Part shown: positions 17,798-27,689 of the stretch, in pieces
How the letters are laid out: each line of letters starts with the position of its first letter
Position numbering within the stretch: position 1 is the stretch's first letter
NCBI GenBank assembly: GCA_001914405.1
Contig: MSDW01000001.1
Coordinates: forward strand, 1,305,169-1,369,168
Direction: 5' to 3'
Length of the DNA: 64,000 bases
DNA from: Candidatus Methanohalarchaeum thermophilum
GTDB taxonomy: Archaea; Halobacteriota; Methanonatronarchaeia; Methanonatronarchaeales; Methanonatronarchaeaceae
The notes under the pieces: generated by a model
The model's input: the letters and a program-made list of their open reading frames with translations, nothing else
Told to the model about the DNA's origin: nothing
Databases searched by the model: none
Position numbers and translations under genes: made by a program

Positions 17798-18658
17798 GTG
17801 GTTCTTATAAGGAATCAGAGAATAGGGGAGTTAGAGGTCAATAAGATTTATAATATGGATTGTATTGAAGGGATGAAGAAGTTACCGGAGAATAGTGTTG
17901 ATGTTGTCGTAACTTCTCCTCCGTATGATGATCTGCGTGCATATGAGAATGAAGAATATTCAGAGTCTATTGATTTGCATGACCTTGGAGAGGGAGTTTA
18001 TAGGGTTCTTAAGGATGGTGCTGTTGCTGTAATGGTGATACAGGATCAGACTGAGAATTGGGGGAAGACGTTGACATCTTTTAAAACTATAATTGATTGG
18101 TGTGATAATATTGGGTTTAAGCTTTTTGAAACTGTTATTTATCAAAAACATGGTGTGGAAGGTGCTTGGTGGAAGAAAAGATTCCGGGTGGACCATGAAT
18201 ATATGCCTATATTTCTAAAAGGAGAGAAACCAAAATATTTCAACAAAGAACCATTAAAAATCCCATCTAAGCATGGGGGAGAAGTTTTGACTGGTAGTGG
18301 TAACAGAAAAACTAATGGTGAGACAACTGACACTGTTACAAGAGAGATAAATGAAAAAAAATGTAGGGGAACTATTTGGCCTTATCTAAAAGCTGGAGAC
18401 AAAAACGAATTAAAAAGAGAGCATCCTGCAACTTTTCAGGATGATATACCCAAAGATTTTATCCAGTGCTTTTGCCCTGAAGATGGCGTGGTTTTAGATC
18501 CTATGATAGGAAGCGGATCCACAGCTGTAGCGGCCAAAAAATTAGGAAGGAAATACATAGGATTTGATATCGTAGAAAAATATATTCAAATAGCTAGAAA
18601 AAGAGCTAAGAAAACTGATTTATCTTTAGATAGGTTCAATAAGAACTCCAAAGAATAA
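17798..18658 (+). CDS. Site-specific DNA methyltransferase (amino-methylating, orphan)
   Basis: About 286 residues. The catalytic motif TSPPYD (about 39-44) marks amino-methyltransferases and the serine form is commoner in N4-cytosine enzymes. The SAM-binding motif DPMIGSGSTAVAAKKLGRKYIGFD comes near the C-terminus, so motif order is beta-class (catalytic first). KIYNMDCIEGMKKLP at the N-terminus is typical. The variable middle (VDHEYMPIFLKGEKPKYF to TIWPYLKAG) should recognise the target. No restriction endonuclease is adjacent, so it may be a regulatory or self-protecting orphan. A GTG at 17798 is used as start because the NKIYNMDC motif lies before the first internal ATG (17855). Confidence 0.88.
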   Translation: MVLIRNQRIGELEVNKIYNMDCIEGMKKLPENSVDVVVTSPPYDDLRAYENEEYSESIDLHDLGEGVYRVLKDGAVAVMVIQDQTENWGKTLTSFKTIIDWCDNIGFKLFETVIYQKHGVEGAWWKKRFRVDHEYMPIFLKGEKPKYFNKEPLKIPSKHGGEVLTGSGNRKTNGETTDTVTREINEKKCRGTIWPYLKAGDKNELKREHPATFQDDIPKDFIQCFCPEDGVVLDPMIGSGSTAVAAKKLGRKYIGFDIVEKYIQIARKRAKKTDLSLDRFNKNSKE

Positions 18659-18676
18659 TTCATTTTAAATTCATAT

Positions 18677-19158
18677 GTGAAGTGATCTCTACCTTATTTG
18701 CTTACGTCGTGAGGAAATGGGCTTCCATGTGGGCTTTATCTGGAGTGGGGTTTGCTTTTTTCCATCCGAGGGGTTCTCTCACTGCACCTTGATCGTCATC
18801 GGGATTCTTTGCTCCGTGGGAGAAGAATTGGATTAGGACAAATACAAGAGCCCATATATTAACTTAACTTTTAGGGTGGTTCTCTTAATTCTCTCTTGGT
18901 AGCTCCTACATCAGCCATTAGGACTCACCCACAAAGGTTTTGAGTTTACCTAAAACCTATTCGATTTAGGGTTTTGGGGCATTTAACTTAGCTAGAATGC
19001 TTCAGGAGACATGGAATCTCTTTTTGTTCAAAAGAAAGGTCAGAAAAGCAAATTAACTGCCAGCTCCTTTTAACTAGTTTTCGATATCTCTTAAATAGTA
19101 CTGAAGGCATTCATCTTTATGGCAGGGCCGTGGAGTTTTCTTTCTTACACTTTTATGG
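18677..19158 (-). mobile_element. Non-autonomous element, long-body family (about 480 bp), inverted
   Basis: Reverse complement of the element at 60215-60699 over most of its length: gtgaagtgatctctacc, gagtggggtttgctttttt, gcccatatattaactta and ccattaggactcaccc all have counterparts there. It abuts the left end of TnpB element copy 2. No coherent protein frame. Confidence 0.65.
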
Positions 19159-19255
19159 ATTATCTATTTGACTGAGAAGACATCCTCCTATATCTCTGAT
19201 TTAGGTGGGTGATGAATGAGTCTTCTGGAAAAACATTAAATATAATCAGAAATAT

Positions 19256-20581
19256 ATGCTATATGTTAGGAAAATGAAGAAGTCTTTGAGACAGAATCTA
19301 CGAGGACTAACTAAACAAGAATATGAGATATTGAAGAAGATGAGTCATAAGTCCAAGGATCTCTACAACGAAACACTCTATGAGGTAAGACAATTTTTCT
19401 TCAACAATGGAGAATACCTAAGTTACTACGACGCTTATGAACGGCTTAAAGGTGAAAGCGAGAACTACAGAGTCTTACCTTCTCAAATGGCTCAACAAAC
19501 AATGAAGCATGTGGATAAGGCGTTCAAATCATTTTTTAATTTAATTAAAAAGAAAAGGGAAGGTAAATACGATGCTGAAGCACATCCACCCCGTTACTTA
19601 GATAAAGATGGGTACTTTTCACTAATCTATCCAAACCAGAGCTTCCAAGTCAAAGAAGACCACATAAGAATCGGTGTTCCAAAAAATTTCAGGGAAAAAT
19701 ATGGGTATGACAAAAAAGAAATAAGGATAGATTTCACTTATGAGAAACTAAAACAAAGCCACATAGACATCAAACAACTACACATAATTCCAAGAGCAAA
19801 AGCACAATACTTCGAATACAGAATAATTTACGAAGAAGAAAAAAAAACCAATCGATACCAAGGAGGGTACTTGGTTAAGTATCGATTTGGGGTTAGATAA
19901 TTTGGCTACTTGTGTTGACCATCTTGGACGCTCATTTATCTTGGATGGGCGATTACTCAAATCGTACAACAAGTGGTGGAACAAAGAAGTAGCTAAATTA
20001 AGTTACAATCTATAAAGGATAAGCAAGGTATTGAAGGCAATACTAGGAGAATAAATAGATTGTTTCGGGATCGAGATAACTATGTACACGATTATTTGAA
20101 TAAAGCAACCAAGGCAATTGTTGACTATTGTAAGGAAAATAAGATTGAGAAAGTGTTTTGTGGGGATGGAAAGGGTTGGAAACGAGGAATTAATTTAGGT
20201 GGTAGCAACAATGAGAAATTTGTTCAAATATCTTTTGATAAGTTCAAGCAGAAACTTAAGCATAAGTTAGAGTTCTATGGTATAGAGTTTGAGTTAGTTG
20301 ATGAATCTTACACTAGTAAGTGCAGTTTCTTTGATAGCGAGTCTATAGAACATCACGAAGAGTACGTTGGTTCAAGGGTGGAAAGAGGCTTATTTAAAAC
20401 AAGTGATGGAGTTTTAATAAATGCTGATGTAAATGGAGCGTTAAATATCGCTAAGAAAGGATTAAAAGAAATAGATATGGGTAAGCCTGAAACTTTGGGA
20501 GTAGGGTGTAGTGGTGGTGTGGACACGCCAAGGAGAATAAGGAAACCTCTTTGGGTTAGGATGCGGCTCAGATATAAGTGA
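19256..20581 (+). pseudogene. tnpB: tnpB, copy 2, frameshifted
   Basis: The N-terminal domain is intact for about 205 codons ([12 protein letters not shown] to [10 protein letters not shown]). The frame is then lost just before the RuvC motif [18 protein letters not shown] (near 19885) and again near 20003, before [10 protein letters not shown], through what looks like a 5-nt insertion between the codons for KL and QS. Both breaks also occur in copy 1. The last part ([19 protein letters not shown] to [11 protein letters not shown]) is open. Only one Cys of the usual zinc ribbon remains (YTSKCSFFD). It cannot make a full nuclease unless recoding restores the frame. Confidence 0.85.
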
Positions 20582-20606
20582 GAGCCTAGTTCAAACTTCT
20601 CCTGAA
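20510..20606 (+). ncRNA. Candidate reRNA (omega-RNA) segment of TnpB element copy 2
   Basis: Matches 16351-16447 at 96 of 97 positions counted by eye, against a much more diverged gene body. It spans the last tnpB codons, its stop and the start of the right-end region, where TnpB guide RNAs are encoded in characterised elements. Confidence 0.45.
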
Positions 20607-20722
20607 CCCCCTTCCTAATCTTTTGATTAGGTAGGGGTAGTTCACAATAACTACAAAATATACAAAAAATTAAATAAATATTCAGTCAATCAAAAAAATA
20701 AATACTAAGGTTAAATAGAGAT

Positions 20723-20775
20723 GTGAAGTGACCCATAGCAAGCGGTGGGGGTCTCTCCCTCTCTACTATAGAAAA
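20723..20775 (-). repeat. Short element fragment
   Basis: gtgaagtgacccatagcaag followed by cggtgggggtctctccctctctactatag; the same words occur at 8745-8780 and 9058-9110. A decayed end of the long-body family. The rest of 20646-21019 is AT-rich with no gene. Confidence 0.45.
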
Positions 20776-21019
20776 AACTAGATAAAATCAGAGATATCAA
20801 AGAAATTAAATTAAAAAAATAACTCTAGTGTACTTGATCACTCAGCTAATCAATTTAAAACAGCTTATAAATTAATAAATCTATAAAAAAGCAATAAAAA
20901 ACTTTTTTTATAAAAAATAGTTTTTATGAAATGAAAACAATAATTTTGGGTTCTAAGTAACAGGGATATATGGTTTAAAGGATGGAAACTACTTTATTTA
21001 TCTGAAGATTACTGGTTTC

Positions 21020-21430
21020 TTAATCTTGGATCATTTTTTGGTTAATCATATCCCACTTTTGATCCAAATTTGCTTTTATTACTTCCCCGTTTTCCACTGT
21101 TATGTGAGCTGTATGAGGAGTAATTACTTGTGTTACTGGTTCACCAGTTCTGTCTCCATATCCTCCATGGGTCGATTTGAATTCAAAGACAAATGTATAC
21201 AAGTTTGTTTTATTCGCTATCTCGGGATAAAGCGTTTCTACATGAGTCAGGTTCTGTCCATCAAAGTTATAAGTAGGTGAATTAAGGACAAATTTTCTAG
21301 CTACCTCTAAGCTTTCTTCTTCTGTGAGCTCGCTATTTTGACTTCCTTTATTCCAGATCATGTATAATCCGGAGAAGATAAGGATTAAAGATATAAACAC
21401 AACAATTAAGTTCTTATATTTAATCTCCAT
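21020..21430 (-). CDS. Membrane-anchored small extracytoplasmic protein, unknown function
   Basis: 136 residues: one N-terminal membrane helix (about 8-26, NLIVVFISLILIFSGLYMI), then a domain facing outside. Its layout (an EEESLEVARKFVLNSPTYNFDG helix, then FVFEFKSTHGGYGDRTGEP and TPHTAHITVENGEVIKANLD strands) resembles PepSY-like or inhibitor-type folds seen in archaeal surface proteins. The GGYGDRTG stretch looks like a conserved functional loop. No operon partner. The function is not known. Confidence 0.6.
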   Translation of the reverse strand: MEIKYKNLIVVFISLILIFSGLYMIWNKGSQNSELTEEESLEVARKFVLNSPTYNFDGQNLTHVETLYPEIANKTNLYTFVFEFKSTHGGYGDRTGEPVTQVITPHTAHITVENGEVIKANLDQKWDMINQKMIQD

Positions 21431-21608
21431 ATAACAAGATTTTCACTTACAGCATAATTAATTTTACATTATGAATCTTTTAGGCTTAAATAATTCAAGT
21501 TCTATTAGTTTTTGGAGAAAAGATAAATATGGTTTGTGCACTAACATTTCTTTAGAGTTTTCGAGTTTTGTTCAACTTGAGTTTATTGGGATTTTGTTAG
21601 GTGATTTG

Positions 21609-22100
21609 ATGGACGAAATTGATAGGGATATTTTGAAGATATTGCAGGATGATGGCAAGACCCCTGTAGAGGATATTGCTGAGATGGTTGATCTAGATGT
21701 GGGAGAGGTGAAAGAGAGAATTAGGGATCTGGAAGAGGATGATGTGATTAGAAAATATAAGGCAGTGATAGATTGGGATAAAGCTAAGGCTGGTCTGGTT
21801 TATGCTTCTATAGATTTGAAGGTAGAATTAAATAGAGAAAAAGGATATGATAAGATCTGTGAGAGAATAGCTGGTTTTAATGAGGTAAGAACGATTAGGT
21901 TGATCTCGGGTGAGTCGGATATTCGTGTTTTGGTTCAGGAAAAATCGATGGAGGATGTGTACTCTTTTGTTTCCAAGAAAATTTCTACATTGGAGAGTGT
22001 AAGGGATACGGTCACGCACTTTGTTCTGAGGACCTACAAGGAAGATGGGGAGATCTTTTTTGAATCAGAAACTAATCATAGGCTATCAATTTCACCTTAA
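21609..22100 (+). CDS. Lrp/AsnC family transcriptional regulator
   Basis: 163 residues from the ATG at 21609. The open frame extends upstream, but AGGTGA (21599-21604) and the family's start MDEIDRDILKILQDDG fix this start. An N-terminal AsnC helix-turn-helix (to about residue 50) is followed by the RAM ligand-binding domain (LVYASIDLKVE, IRLISGESDIRVLVQEKSMEDVYSFV). Lrp proteins sense amino acids and control their metabolism. The stop is followed three bases later by an aminotransferase gene, so the two form an operon and this regulator probably responds to that enzyme's substrate. Confidence 0.88.
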   Translation: MDEIDRDILKILQDDGKTPVEDIAEMVDLDVGEVKERIRDLEEDDVIRKYKAVIDWDKAKAGLVYASIDLKVELNREKGYDKICERIAGFNEVRTIRLISGESDIRVLVQEKSMEDVYSFVSKKISTLESVRDTVTHFVLRTYKEDGEIFFESETNHRLSISP

Positions 22101-22103
22101 AAA

Positions 22104-23258
22104 ATGAAGGTTTCAGAAAAAGTTAAAGAGGTCCCTCCTTCAGGGATAAGGGAATTTTTTGACCTCGTTTTACAGATGGATGATGTAGTTTCTTTAGGTG
22201 TTGGGGAACCTGATTTCGTTACTCCTTGGAGGATAAGGGAAGCAGGGATATATTCGTTGGAGAGTGGTTACACATCGTACACCTCAAATAAGGGATTACC
22301 TGAATTAAGGAAATTAATCAGTGATGAACTAGAAAACAAGTATTCCGTAAAATACAATCCAGAAAAAGAGATTCTAATAACATCAGGTGTTAGCGAAGCG
22401 TACGACCTAGCGATAAGATCATTAGTTGAGCAAGGTGATAAGGTAGCAGTTTTTGAACCATCATATGTTTCTTATAGCCCATGCATAAAGTTTGCAGGAG
22501 GGGATGTAGTAAAAATTGATACATCCTTTGATTCTGGATTTAAGCCCTCAACGGATAAAATTAAAAGAGTATTAAAAAATAGAGACATTAAGGTATTGGT
22601 TTTGAATAACCCGAATAACCCAACGGGAGTCTGTCTTGAAGAAGAAAAGGTTAGAGAAATATCAGAGATCTGTAAAGAAGAGGATACATCTTTAATTTCT
22701 GATGAAATATACAGCAAGCTAGTTTACGATAGAGGTTATTTTTCTCCATTACAAGTAAAAGGAATGAAAGAGAGATCTATTTTATTAGATGGTTTCTCGA
22801 AGTCCTATGCTATGACTGGTTGGAGAATAGGATATGTTGCAGGTCCAGAACATGTAATTAATGCTATGAATAAGATACATCAATATACTATGCTTTGTGC
22901 TCCTATTATGTCGCAAAAGGCAGCTGTAGAAGCAATAAAAAGCAAAAAAGAAATTAAAGACATGAAAGAGGAGTACAATAGAAGAAGAAAGCTGACATTG
23001 AGTAGATTAACTGAGATGGGGTTGAAATGCGTGGAACCAGAGGGTGCTTTTTATGTTTTTCCATCGATAAAGGAAACAGGTTTGTCCAGTAAAGAATTTG
23101 CCAAAAAATTGGTTAAAGAAAAAAAGGTTGCCGTTGTCCCAGGAACTGCCTTTGGCGAATCTGGAGAAGGATACATTAGATGTTCATACGCAAATTCAAG
23201 GGAAAACCTTAAAATAGCATTTAAAAGAATGAAAGAATTTATAAATGAAATAAAATAA
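22104..23258 (+). CDS. PLP-dependent class I/II aminotransferase
   Basis: 384 residues, normal length. Fold-type I motifs: LGVGEPDFVTP (31-41), the substrate/PLP loop YTSYTSNKGLPELR, NNPNNPTGV (168-176), SDEIYSKLVY with the cofactor-contacting D200, and FSKSYAMTGWRIGY with the Schiff-base lysine K233. A C-terminal Arg for the carboxylate lies in YIRCSYANS. Aspartate, aromatic or branched-chain amino acids are possible substrates. The Lrp gene directly upstream (3-nt gap) is a pairing common in methanogens. The 3' part of the gene is more A-rich than its 5' part. Confidence 0.9.
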   Translation: MKVSEKVKEVPPSGIREFFDLVLQMDDVVSLGVGEPDFVTPWRIREAGIYSLESGYTSYTSNKGLPELRKLISDELENKYSVKYNPEKEILITSGVSEAYDLAIRSLVEQGDKVAVFEPSYVSYSPCIKFAGGDVVKIDTSFDSGFKPSTDKIKRVLKNRDIKVLVLNNPNNPTGVCLEEEKVREISEICKEEDTSLISDEIYSKLVYDRGYFSPLQVKGMKERSILLDGFSKSYAMTGWRIGYVAGPEHVINAMNKIHQYTMLCAPIMSQKAAVEAIKSKKEIKDMKEEYNRRRKLTLSRLTEMGLKCVEPEGAFYVFPSIKETGLSSKEFAKKLVKEKKVAVVPGTAFGESGEGYIRCSYANSRENLKIAFKRMKEFINEIK

Positions 23259-23380
23259 AGAAAAATAAAATTAATTTGTTAAAATGAACTAAATAAACGG
23301 ATCTTATTGTTTTTGGCAGATTGGATAAATGAATCTGCTTGGGATGTGTTATGTAGTTTTTCTTATTTTTTGGCTTTGAA

Positions 23381-23650
23381 TTAATGGTGGGGTTTGCCTT
23401 TTCGCTTTCTTCTGACAATGAGGTAAATTGAGAGCAGGATAGCGGTCATAATAATAAAGAAACAACAGGTTGTAACGAAACAGTTGCATATGAAACAGTA
23501 AATTATTAATGTGTATTGAAGTCCTACAGCTAATAATAATATGTAGAATGGTAATCCAGCTATAATTAATTTAGTTATATTTCTAGATTCGGCTCCTTTT
23601 TCTTTTTCTTGTGCTGGAGAATTAGATAAGTTAGTAAACAAACACATCAC
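23381..23650 (-). CDS. Small cysteine-rich two-helix membrane protein
   Basis: 89 residues with two membrane helices (about 27-44 and 50-75). The second region carries six Cys residues (YCFICNCFVTTCC), then a basic tail RRKRKGKPHH. It resembles DUF4870/TM2-like small membrane proteins only in layout. An AGGTGAT directly overlaps the GTG/ATG start codons at 23650/23647; a TTG four codons in would have normal spacing. No partner gene. Confidence 0.5.
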   Translation of the reverse strand: MMCLFTNLSNSPAQEKEKGAESRNITKLIIAGLPFYILLLAVGLQYTLIIYCFICNCFVTTCCFFIIMTAILLSIYLIVRRKRKGKPHH

Positions 23651-23784
23651 CTCAATTGTAAATAAGATCGCATGCTATAAATAACTGCTTATTATTTACA
23701 ACAAGTCTAATACCTTATATTATAGAGTATATATAATATTATATAGCTAAAATTCTATTGTCTCTCTGTGGGTTTGTAATGAAG

Positions 23785-24284
23785 CAGCATAGACCTCTTC
23801 CTTTAGAGAGGGGATACACGGCACTTCTCTTATACAGAACGACACTAAAACACTTAAGTGTGAGCTCCAACAAACTTAGATGTATCGGGTTGTGGCGACA
23901 AGCCTGGGACAAGCCCGTTTCTTGGTTTCTCTCTGCCACGGAGAGAGAGAAGGGCGCACCAAACGAAGTTCTTTAGAACTGAATTCTCCAAGAAGTTGTG
24001 CGACAGGTTTCTTGTGGTAGAGCCCTCCAGTTTCTAACTGGGCCTCTCCTAGCGAACAATATATAAGCTAGGAGGAGAGAAACTCCCTAGCAAGGAACCA
24101 AGGCCTCTTCCTATCGGCTTTTTGGTTCGATAGGTATGAAGTCGACGAGCGGAGGAGAACCGTCAACAATGGCTATGAAGAGCTAATGGCTTTTCACGCC
24201 ACTACCCTCAGTACTACCTTAACTGTGGACTAAAAGGGCGGGAATGGAGAGAAGCTCTGCCCTTTAGAGCGGAGAGGATGTTAC
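23785..24284 (+). mobile_element. IS605-type non-autonomous element (about 500 bp)
   Basis: The left hairpin cctcttcctttagagagggg is followed by atacacggcacttctc, sharing words with the left end at 4229. The right end is tctgccctttagagcggaga then ggatgttac. The interior includes cttcctatcggctttttgg and gaagtcgacgagcggagg, homologous to the scaffold blocks at 5820 and 27510. No transposase or TnpB frame remains. Confidence 0.65.
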
Positions 24285-24401
24285 TTCAGACCAAGCACCC
24301 TTAAGCTAGTGGATTGTATGAAACAGGTTCAATATACAAAAAATTCTATTTTTAGATAATGCCTACATGGCAATATTTTTTCTCTCTAGAAAGAAGTTAA
24401 T

Positions 24402-26165
24402 TTAGGTGTAATAGTAATTATTGGTCTTTTTCTGTTTTCTATCTAGGTTTGATCCTGCTTTATTTATTCTAGGTCTATTTGTGTCTTCATCTCTTCTAAA
24501 GGTTATGTCTAGATCTCTTAAAAAGATATTCATGCCTTTTTTCATTTTGAATGGTCCTTTAGCTTTTCCTTTTTTTCCGGGTTCTCCTTCGAAAACCAGT
24601 AGTCTGTCGCTGAGCAGGTCAATCATGTATATATCGTGGTCAACTACCATTGCGGTTTTGTTAGCTTGAGAAGTTTCTCTTTTTATAGTTTTTGTGGCTA
24701 ATGCTCTTTGTTCGACATCTAAATGAGCTGAAGGCTCGTCTAATATATATAGGTCTGCTTCTCGGCTTAGGCATGCTGCTATTGCTACTCTCTGTAACTC
24801 TCCACCACTTAAATCAGTTATTTTTTGGCCTAAAATATTTGAAAGGGAAAGTGGCTTTAGTATTCTGGTTTTGTAATAAGAGCTACCAAATTTGTCTGTG
24901 ATGGTGCTAAGAAATGTTTCGACTTTGCCTTCAAAATCGGCTTCAATATACTGTGGTTTGTAAGATATATCAAGATCTAGGTTTATTTTTCCCGAAGTTG
25001 GTTTACTCTTTCCTGCGAAAACTTTTACCATAGTACTTTTACCTATCGCATTGGGTCCGACTATTCCTATAGTTTCTCCTTCGTAGAGTTTACCTGATTC
25101 CACATTTAAAACAAAGTCTTCATATCTTTTTTCAAAACTGGAGTATTCGCCTAATGTTTTTCCAAATTCTTTATTAATGACTGTAGAATTTTTAAATCCT
25201 ATTTTGTCTTTTCTGATTCTAATATTTTCTTCAGGTAGAAATCCTTCTAGATATTGGTTAATTCCTCTTCTTGTTCCTTTAGGCTTAGTAAGCACCCCGT
25301 ATCCTCCAGGTTCCCCATAAGCTAGATGAATATTTTCTGAAATAAGATCCAGGATTGCTAGATCGTGTTCTACAACTAAAATAGTTTTTTCCTCCGAGAT
25401 CTCTTTTACCAATTTCGCCACTCTTTTTCTCTGGTAGATATCTAGATAGGGAGTAACTTCGTCTAAGAAATATAGGTCTGCTTCTCGGCTTAGGCATGCT
25501 GCTATTGCCACTCTCTGTAACTCTCCACCACTTAAGACATCTATGTCTCTGTTTAGTATTCCTCTTAGGCCTAGAAACTCGGTTATATTGTCTAATTCAT
25601 TTCTTTCGTCTACGCTCTCCAGTAAATCATTAACCTCTCCCTCGTGGACACTTGGAAGATGATTAATGTATTGAGGCTTATATGAAACATCAATTTCATC
25701 TTTATGAATTTTTTTGAAATGCCGCTGGAGCACGGAACCCGAAAATCGATCAATAATCTCTTCCCAACTAGGTTCTTCTTCTCTTCCAAGATTTGGCTTG
25801 AGTTCTCCCGCTAATATATTGACTGCAGTAGTTTTACCAATTCCATTTGAACCTAGAATACCTGTAACCGATTCTTCAATTGGTATAGGTAACTTATATA
25901 AAGCAAATCCGTTTTTACCGTATCTATGTACTGGGTTTTCTTCTAATTCTTCAGGTAAATTAATTATCTTAATAGCATCAAATGGACATTTTCTAACACA
26001 TATATTACATCCACTACATAACTCTTCGTTAATTATAGGCTTGTCTCTTCCTCTCTCAAATTTTATAGTTTCATCACCACTTCGGACTCTTGGACAGAAA
26101 TTATAGCATTCCTTAGAGCATTTCTTAGGCTGACATTTTTCCTCATCTAAAACAGCGATCCTCAT
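24402..26165 (-). CDS. abcE1: ABCE1/Rli1 ribosome-recycling ATPase
   Basis: 587 residues, the normal size. ABCE1 splits ribosomes after termination or Pelota-mediated rescue. The N-terminal iron-sulfur domain has two ferredoxin-like sets, C11/16/20/24 and C50/53/56/60. The first ATPase has Walker A GSNGIGKTT (about 105-113) and signature LSGGELQRVAIAACLSREADLYFLD; the second has GPNAIGKST and an identical signature. The first Walker B/D-loop reads FLDEVTPYLDIYQ, where DEPSSYLD is usual, so the proline after the catalytic Glu is replaced. Closely preceded by an Emc6-like gene on the same strand, and near rqcH and pelota, its functional partners. Confidence 0.95.
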   Translation of the reverse strand: MRIAVLDEEKCQPKKCSKECYNFCPRVRSGDETIKFERGRDKPIINEELCSGCNICVRKCPFDAIKIINLPEELEENPVHRYGKNGFALYKLPIPIEESVTGILGSNGIGKTTAVNILAGELKPNLGREEEPSWEEIIDRFSGSVLQRHFKKIHKDEIDVSYKPQYINHLPSVHEGEVNDLLESVDERNELDNITEFLGLRGILNRDIDVLSGGELQRVAIAACLSREADLYFLDEVTPYLDIYQRKRVAKLVKEISEEKTILVVEHDLAILDLISENIHLAYGEPGGYGVLTKPKGTRRGINQYLEGFLPEENIRIRKDKIGFKNSTVINKEFGKTLGEYSSFEKRYEDFVLNVESGKLYEGETIGIVGPNAIGKSTMVKVFAGKSKPTSGKINLDLDISYKPQYIEADFEGKVETFLSTITDKFGSSYYKTRILKPLSLSNILGQKITDLSGGELQRVAIAACLSREADLYILDEPSAHLDVEQRALATKTIKRETSQANKTAMVVDHDIYMIDLLSDRLLVFEGEPGKKGKAKGPFKMKKGMNIFLRDLDITFRRDEDTNRPRINKAGSNLDRKQKKTNNYYYT

Positions 26166-26174
26166 TTAAGATCC

Positions 26175-26468
26175 CTAATATACACTGTTTAAAATTAAAG
26201 TCCAAACGATAAATCCAAAGGACAATGTCATCAAGCCAAGATAAGCCCAATCTTTCCCAGAGAAATCTCCTGGATCTATATCAATCATAGGATATATACT
26301 TTGCTGTATCCAGATGAAAAACACTATAACTATAAAACCAAAAAAATCCCGCTGTAAAGGTCCTTCCGGTCCTTTAGAAATGAAAAATGCAACAAACCCT
26401 GCAACTATCCCTAATAAACTCGATAATGCTGTCTTCTTCAGAGATTCCACATACTTCGAATCACTCAA
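26175..26468 (-). CDS. Emc6-like small membrane protein
   Basis: 97 residues with about three hydrophobic segments (SSLLGIVAGFVAFFI, FFGFIVIVFFIWI, YLGLMTLSFGFIVWTLIL) and the loop YPMIDIDPGDFSGKDWAYLG. It matches the archaeal Emc6-like family by layout and by the DPxDFxxKDW loop. Emc6 relatives work with Emc3-type insertases in membrane-protein insertion, and an Emc3-like gene lies at 47006. The start is a TTG at 26468. It lies 9 bp upstream of abcE1, so it is co-transcribed with it. Confidence 0.65.
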   Translation of the reverse strand: MSDSKYVESLKKTALSSLLGIVAGFVAFFISKGPEGPLQRDFFGFIVIVFFIWIQQSIYPMIDIDPGDFSGKDWAYLGLMTLSFGFIVWTLILNSVY

Positions 26469-26878
26469 ATTAAGACCCCACTTAATCTAATGAAAATCTT
26501 GTGTATCTAATATCCCTTATTTTACTTTAACTTATTCGTCAAAGCCCCAACAAAGATAAATTTTCTACTAGTACAAAATAATGAAACAACAACCCATAAA
26601 CCAAAATAGATAAAAAATAACACTCCAAAGACAAAAAGATAAATTTAAACTAATTAAATTAACTTTAATCTTTCTAAACAATTTTATCCCAATTCTTTAA
26701 TATAATAAAGAGATTTCATGGCATAAATTCCTCGTATATCTTTTAATGGAGTAAAATCTTAGTATAGCACGAACTCGTTCAAAAATATTAACTTCTATGA
26801 GATTTTAAAAGAGCTGTAGACCCTTTCTCATTTCAGGAGAGAACTTAAAACTTCCTCAATAAGATCTATATCAAAGGT
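26469..26878. other. AT-rich intergenic region
   Basis: No gene or clear repeat is seen before the element starting at 26879. Confidence 0.4.
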
Positions 26879-27197
26879 GTGACTTCCTCCCTTACCAAAA
26901 TCAAGGGATTTTGGAGGGGGCTTCCAGAGTCAAAGGGGTTCACTTCCTTCCGCTGTCATCCAATCTCAGTCCTGGGCGGCGCTTATCTAGGAAGCTTTTT
27001 GGGGAGGTTCCCTGGCCCAAGCCAGCGAGCTTGGTAACCAGAACTCTCAAATTGTCCACGGGCTTTTGGCTTTGGCCACAAACTCTGCCTAGCTTACACC
27101 AAAACCTAAGACAAGGAGCCATTTAAGCCTTATAGGTTGATTCATCCCTTTCCTAATCAAGAGATTAGGAAGGGGTCTTCTCAACCACCAAGATAAA
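26879..27197 (-). mobile_element. Non-autonomous element, copy 2 of a close pair (319 bp)
   Basis: Nearly the same sequence as 12679-12999 from the gtgacttcc start through cctgggcggcgcttatc and the ccaagccagcgagcttgg hairpin to gtcttctcaaccaccaagata. The inner palindrome at its far end (cctaatcaagagattagg) is better preserved than in copy 1. The two copies are 14 kb apart in the same orientation. Confidence 0.75.
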
Positions 27198-27249
27198 TAT
27201 AAAATGTATTGATGGAGAAAAAAATATCACAATAAGAGAGCACCAAGCC

Positions 27250-27676
27250 AAGTGGTTATCTTAGTGGTTGGGTAGGATGCGTTTTTTGGGGGAGGATACA
27301 CTTAACTTAGCTTTTAGGTAGTTTTGATGTTAGTAAGGAGTATTGGGTTTATGGTAAGGTTTGTGGTGGAGTTTTTCTTCTAGTTTTTGGAGTTGGGTGT
27401 GGGGGATGTTATGGGTTTTTGGGGATTCGATTTTTTGTTAGCTGTGGACGGTGGAGAGGGTGTTTGTGGGAGTGCTAACTGAGCTTCGGTTGACATAAGA
27501 CTCAATTCTTCCTATTTTTGGATGGAAGTCGGTGATATGCGGAGGGAGAACTCATGAAAATGGCATATAAGGGGTTGATGGCTTTTTGCGTTACTTTTAT
27601 GGTAATATCTCAACCTTGGAGCTTGGTGGGTGTGAATGGATGTAAGCTCCATCCTTCTAAGGCGGATAGCATGTCA
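27250..27676 (+). mobile_element. Decayed IS605-type element, scaffold-bearing
   Basis: Starts near ttatcttagtggttgggtag and ends with ctccatccttctaaggcgga followed by tagcatgtca. The stretch ggaagtcggtgatatgcgg near 27525 matches the scaffold blocks at 5850 and 24140. No protein frame. Confidence 0.5.
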
Positions 27677-27689
27677 CAACAGAATCATC

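Larger units (their letters stand above)
19161..20645 (+). mobile_element. IS1341-type (TnpB-only) element, copy 2, dead
   Basis: The left end is tatctatttgactgagaagac with a ctcctatatctctgatttaggtggg hairpin, matching copy 1 at 14971. The right end is cctaatcttttgattagg then taggggtagttcac at 20645. One broken tnpB lies inside; no tnpA. Confidence 0.8.

Noticed and set aside
21471-21608. 46-codon N-terminal extension of the Lrp regulator
   Set aside because: AGGTGA before the ATG at 21609 and the family start MDEIDRDIL show the true start.
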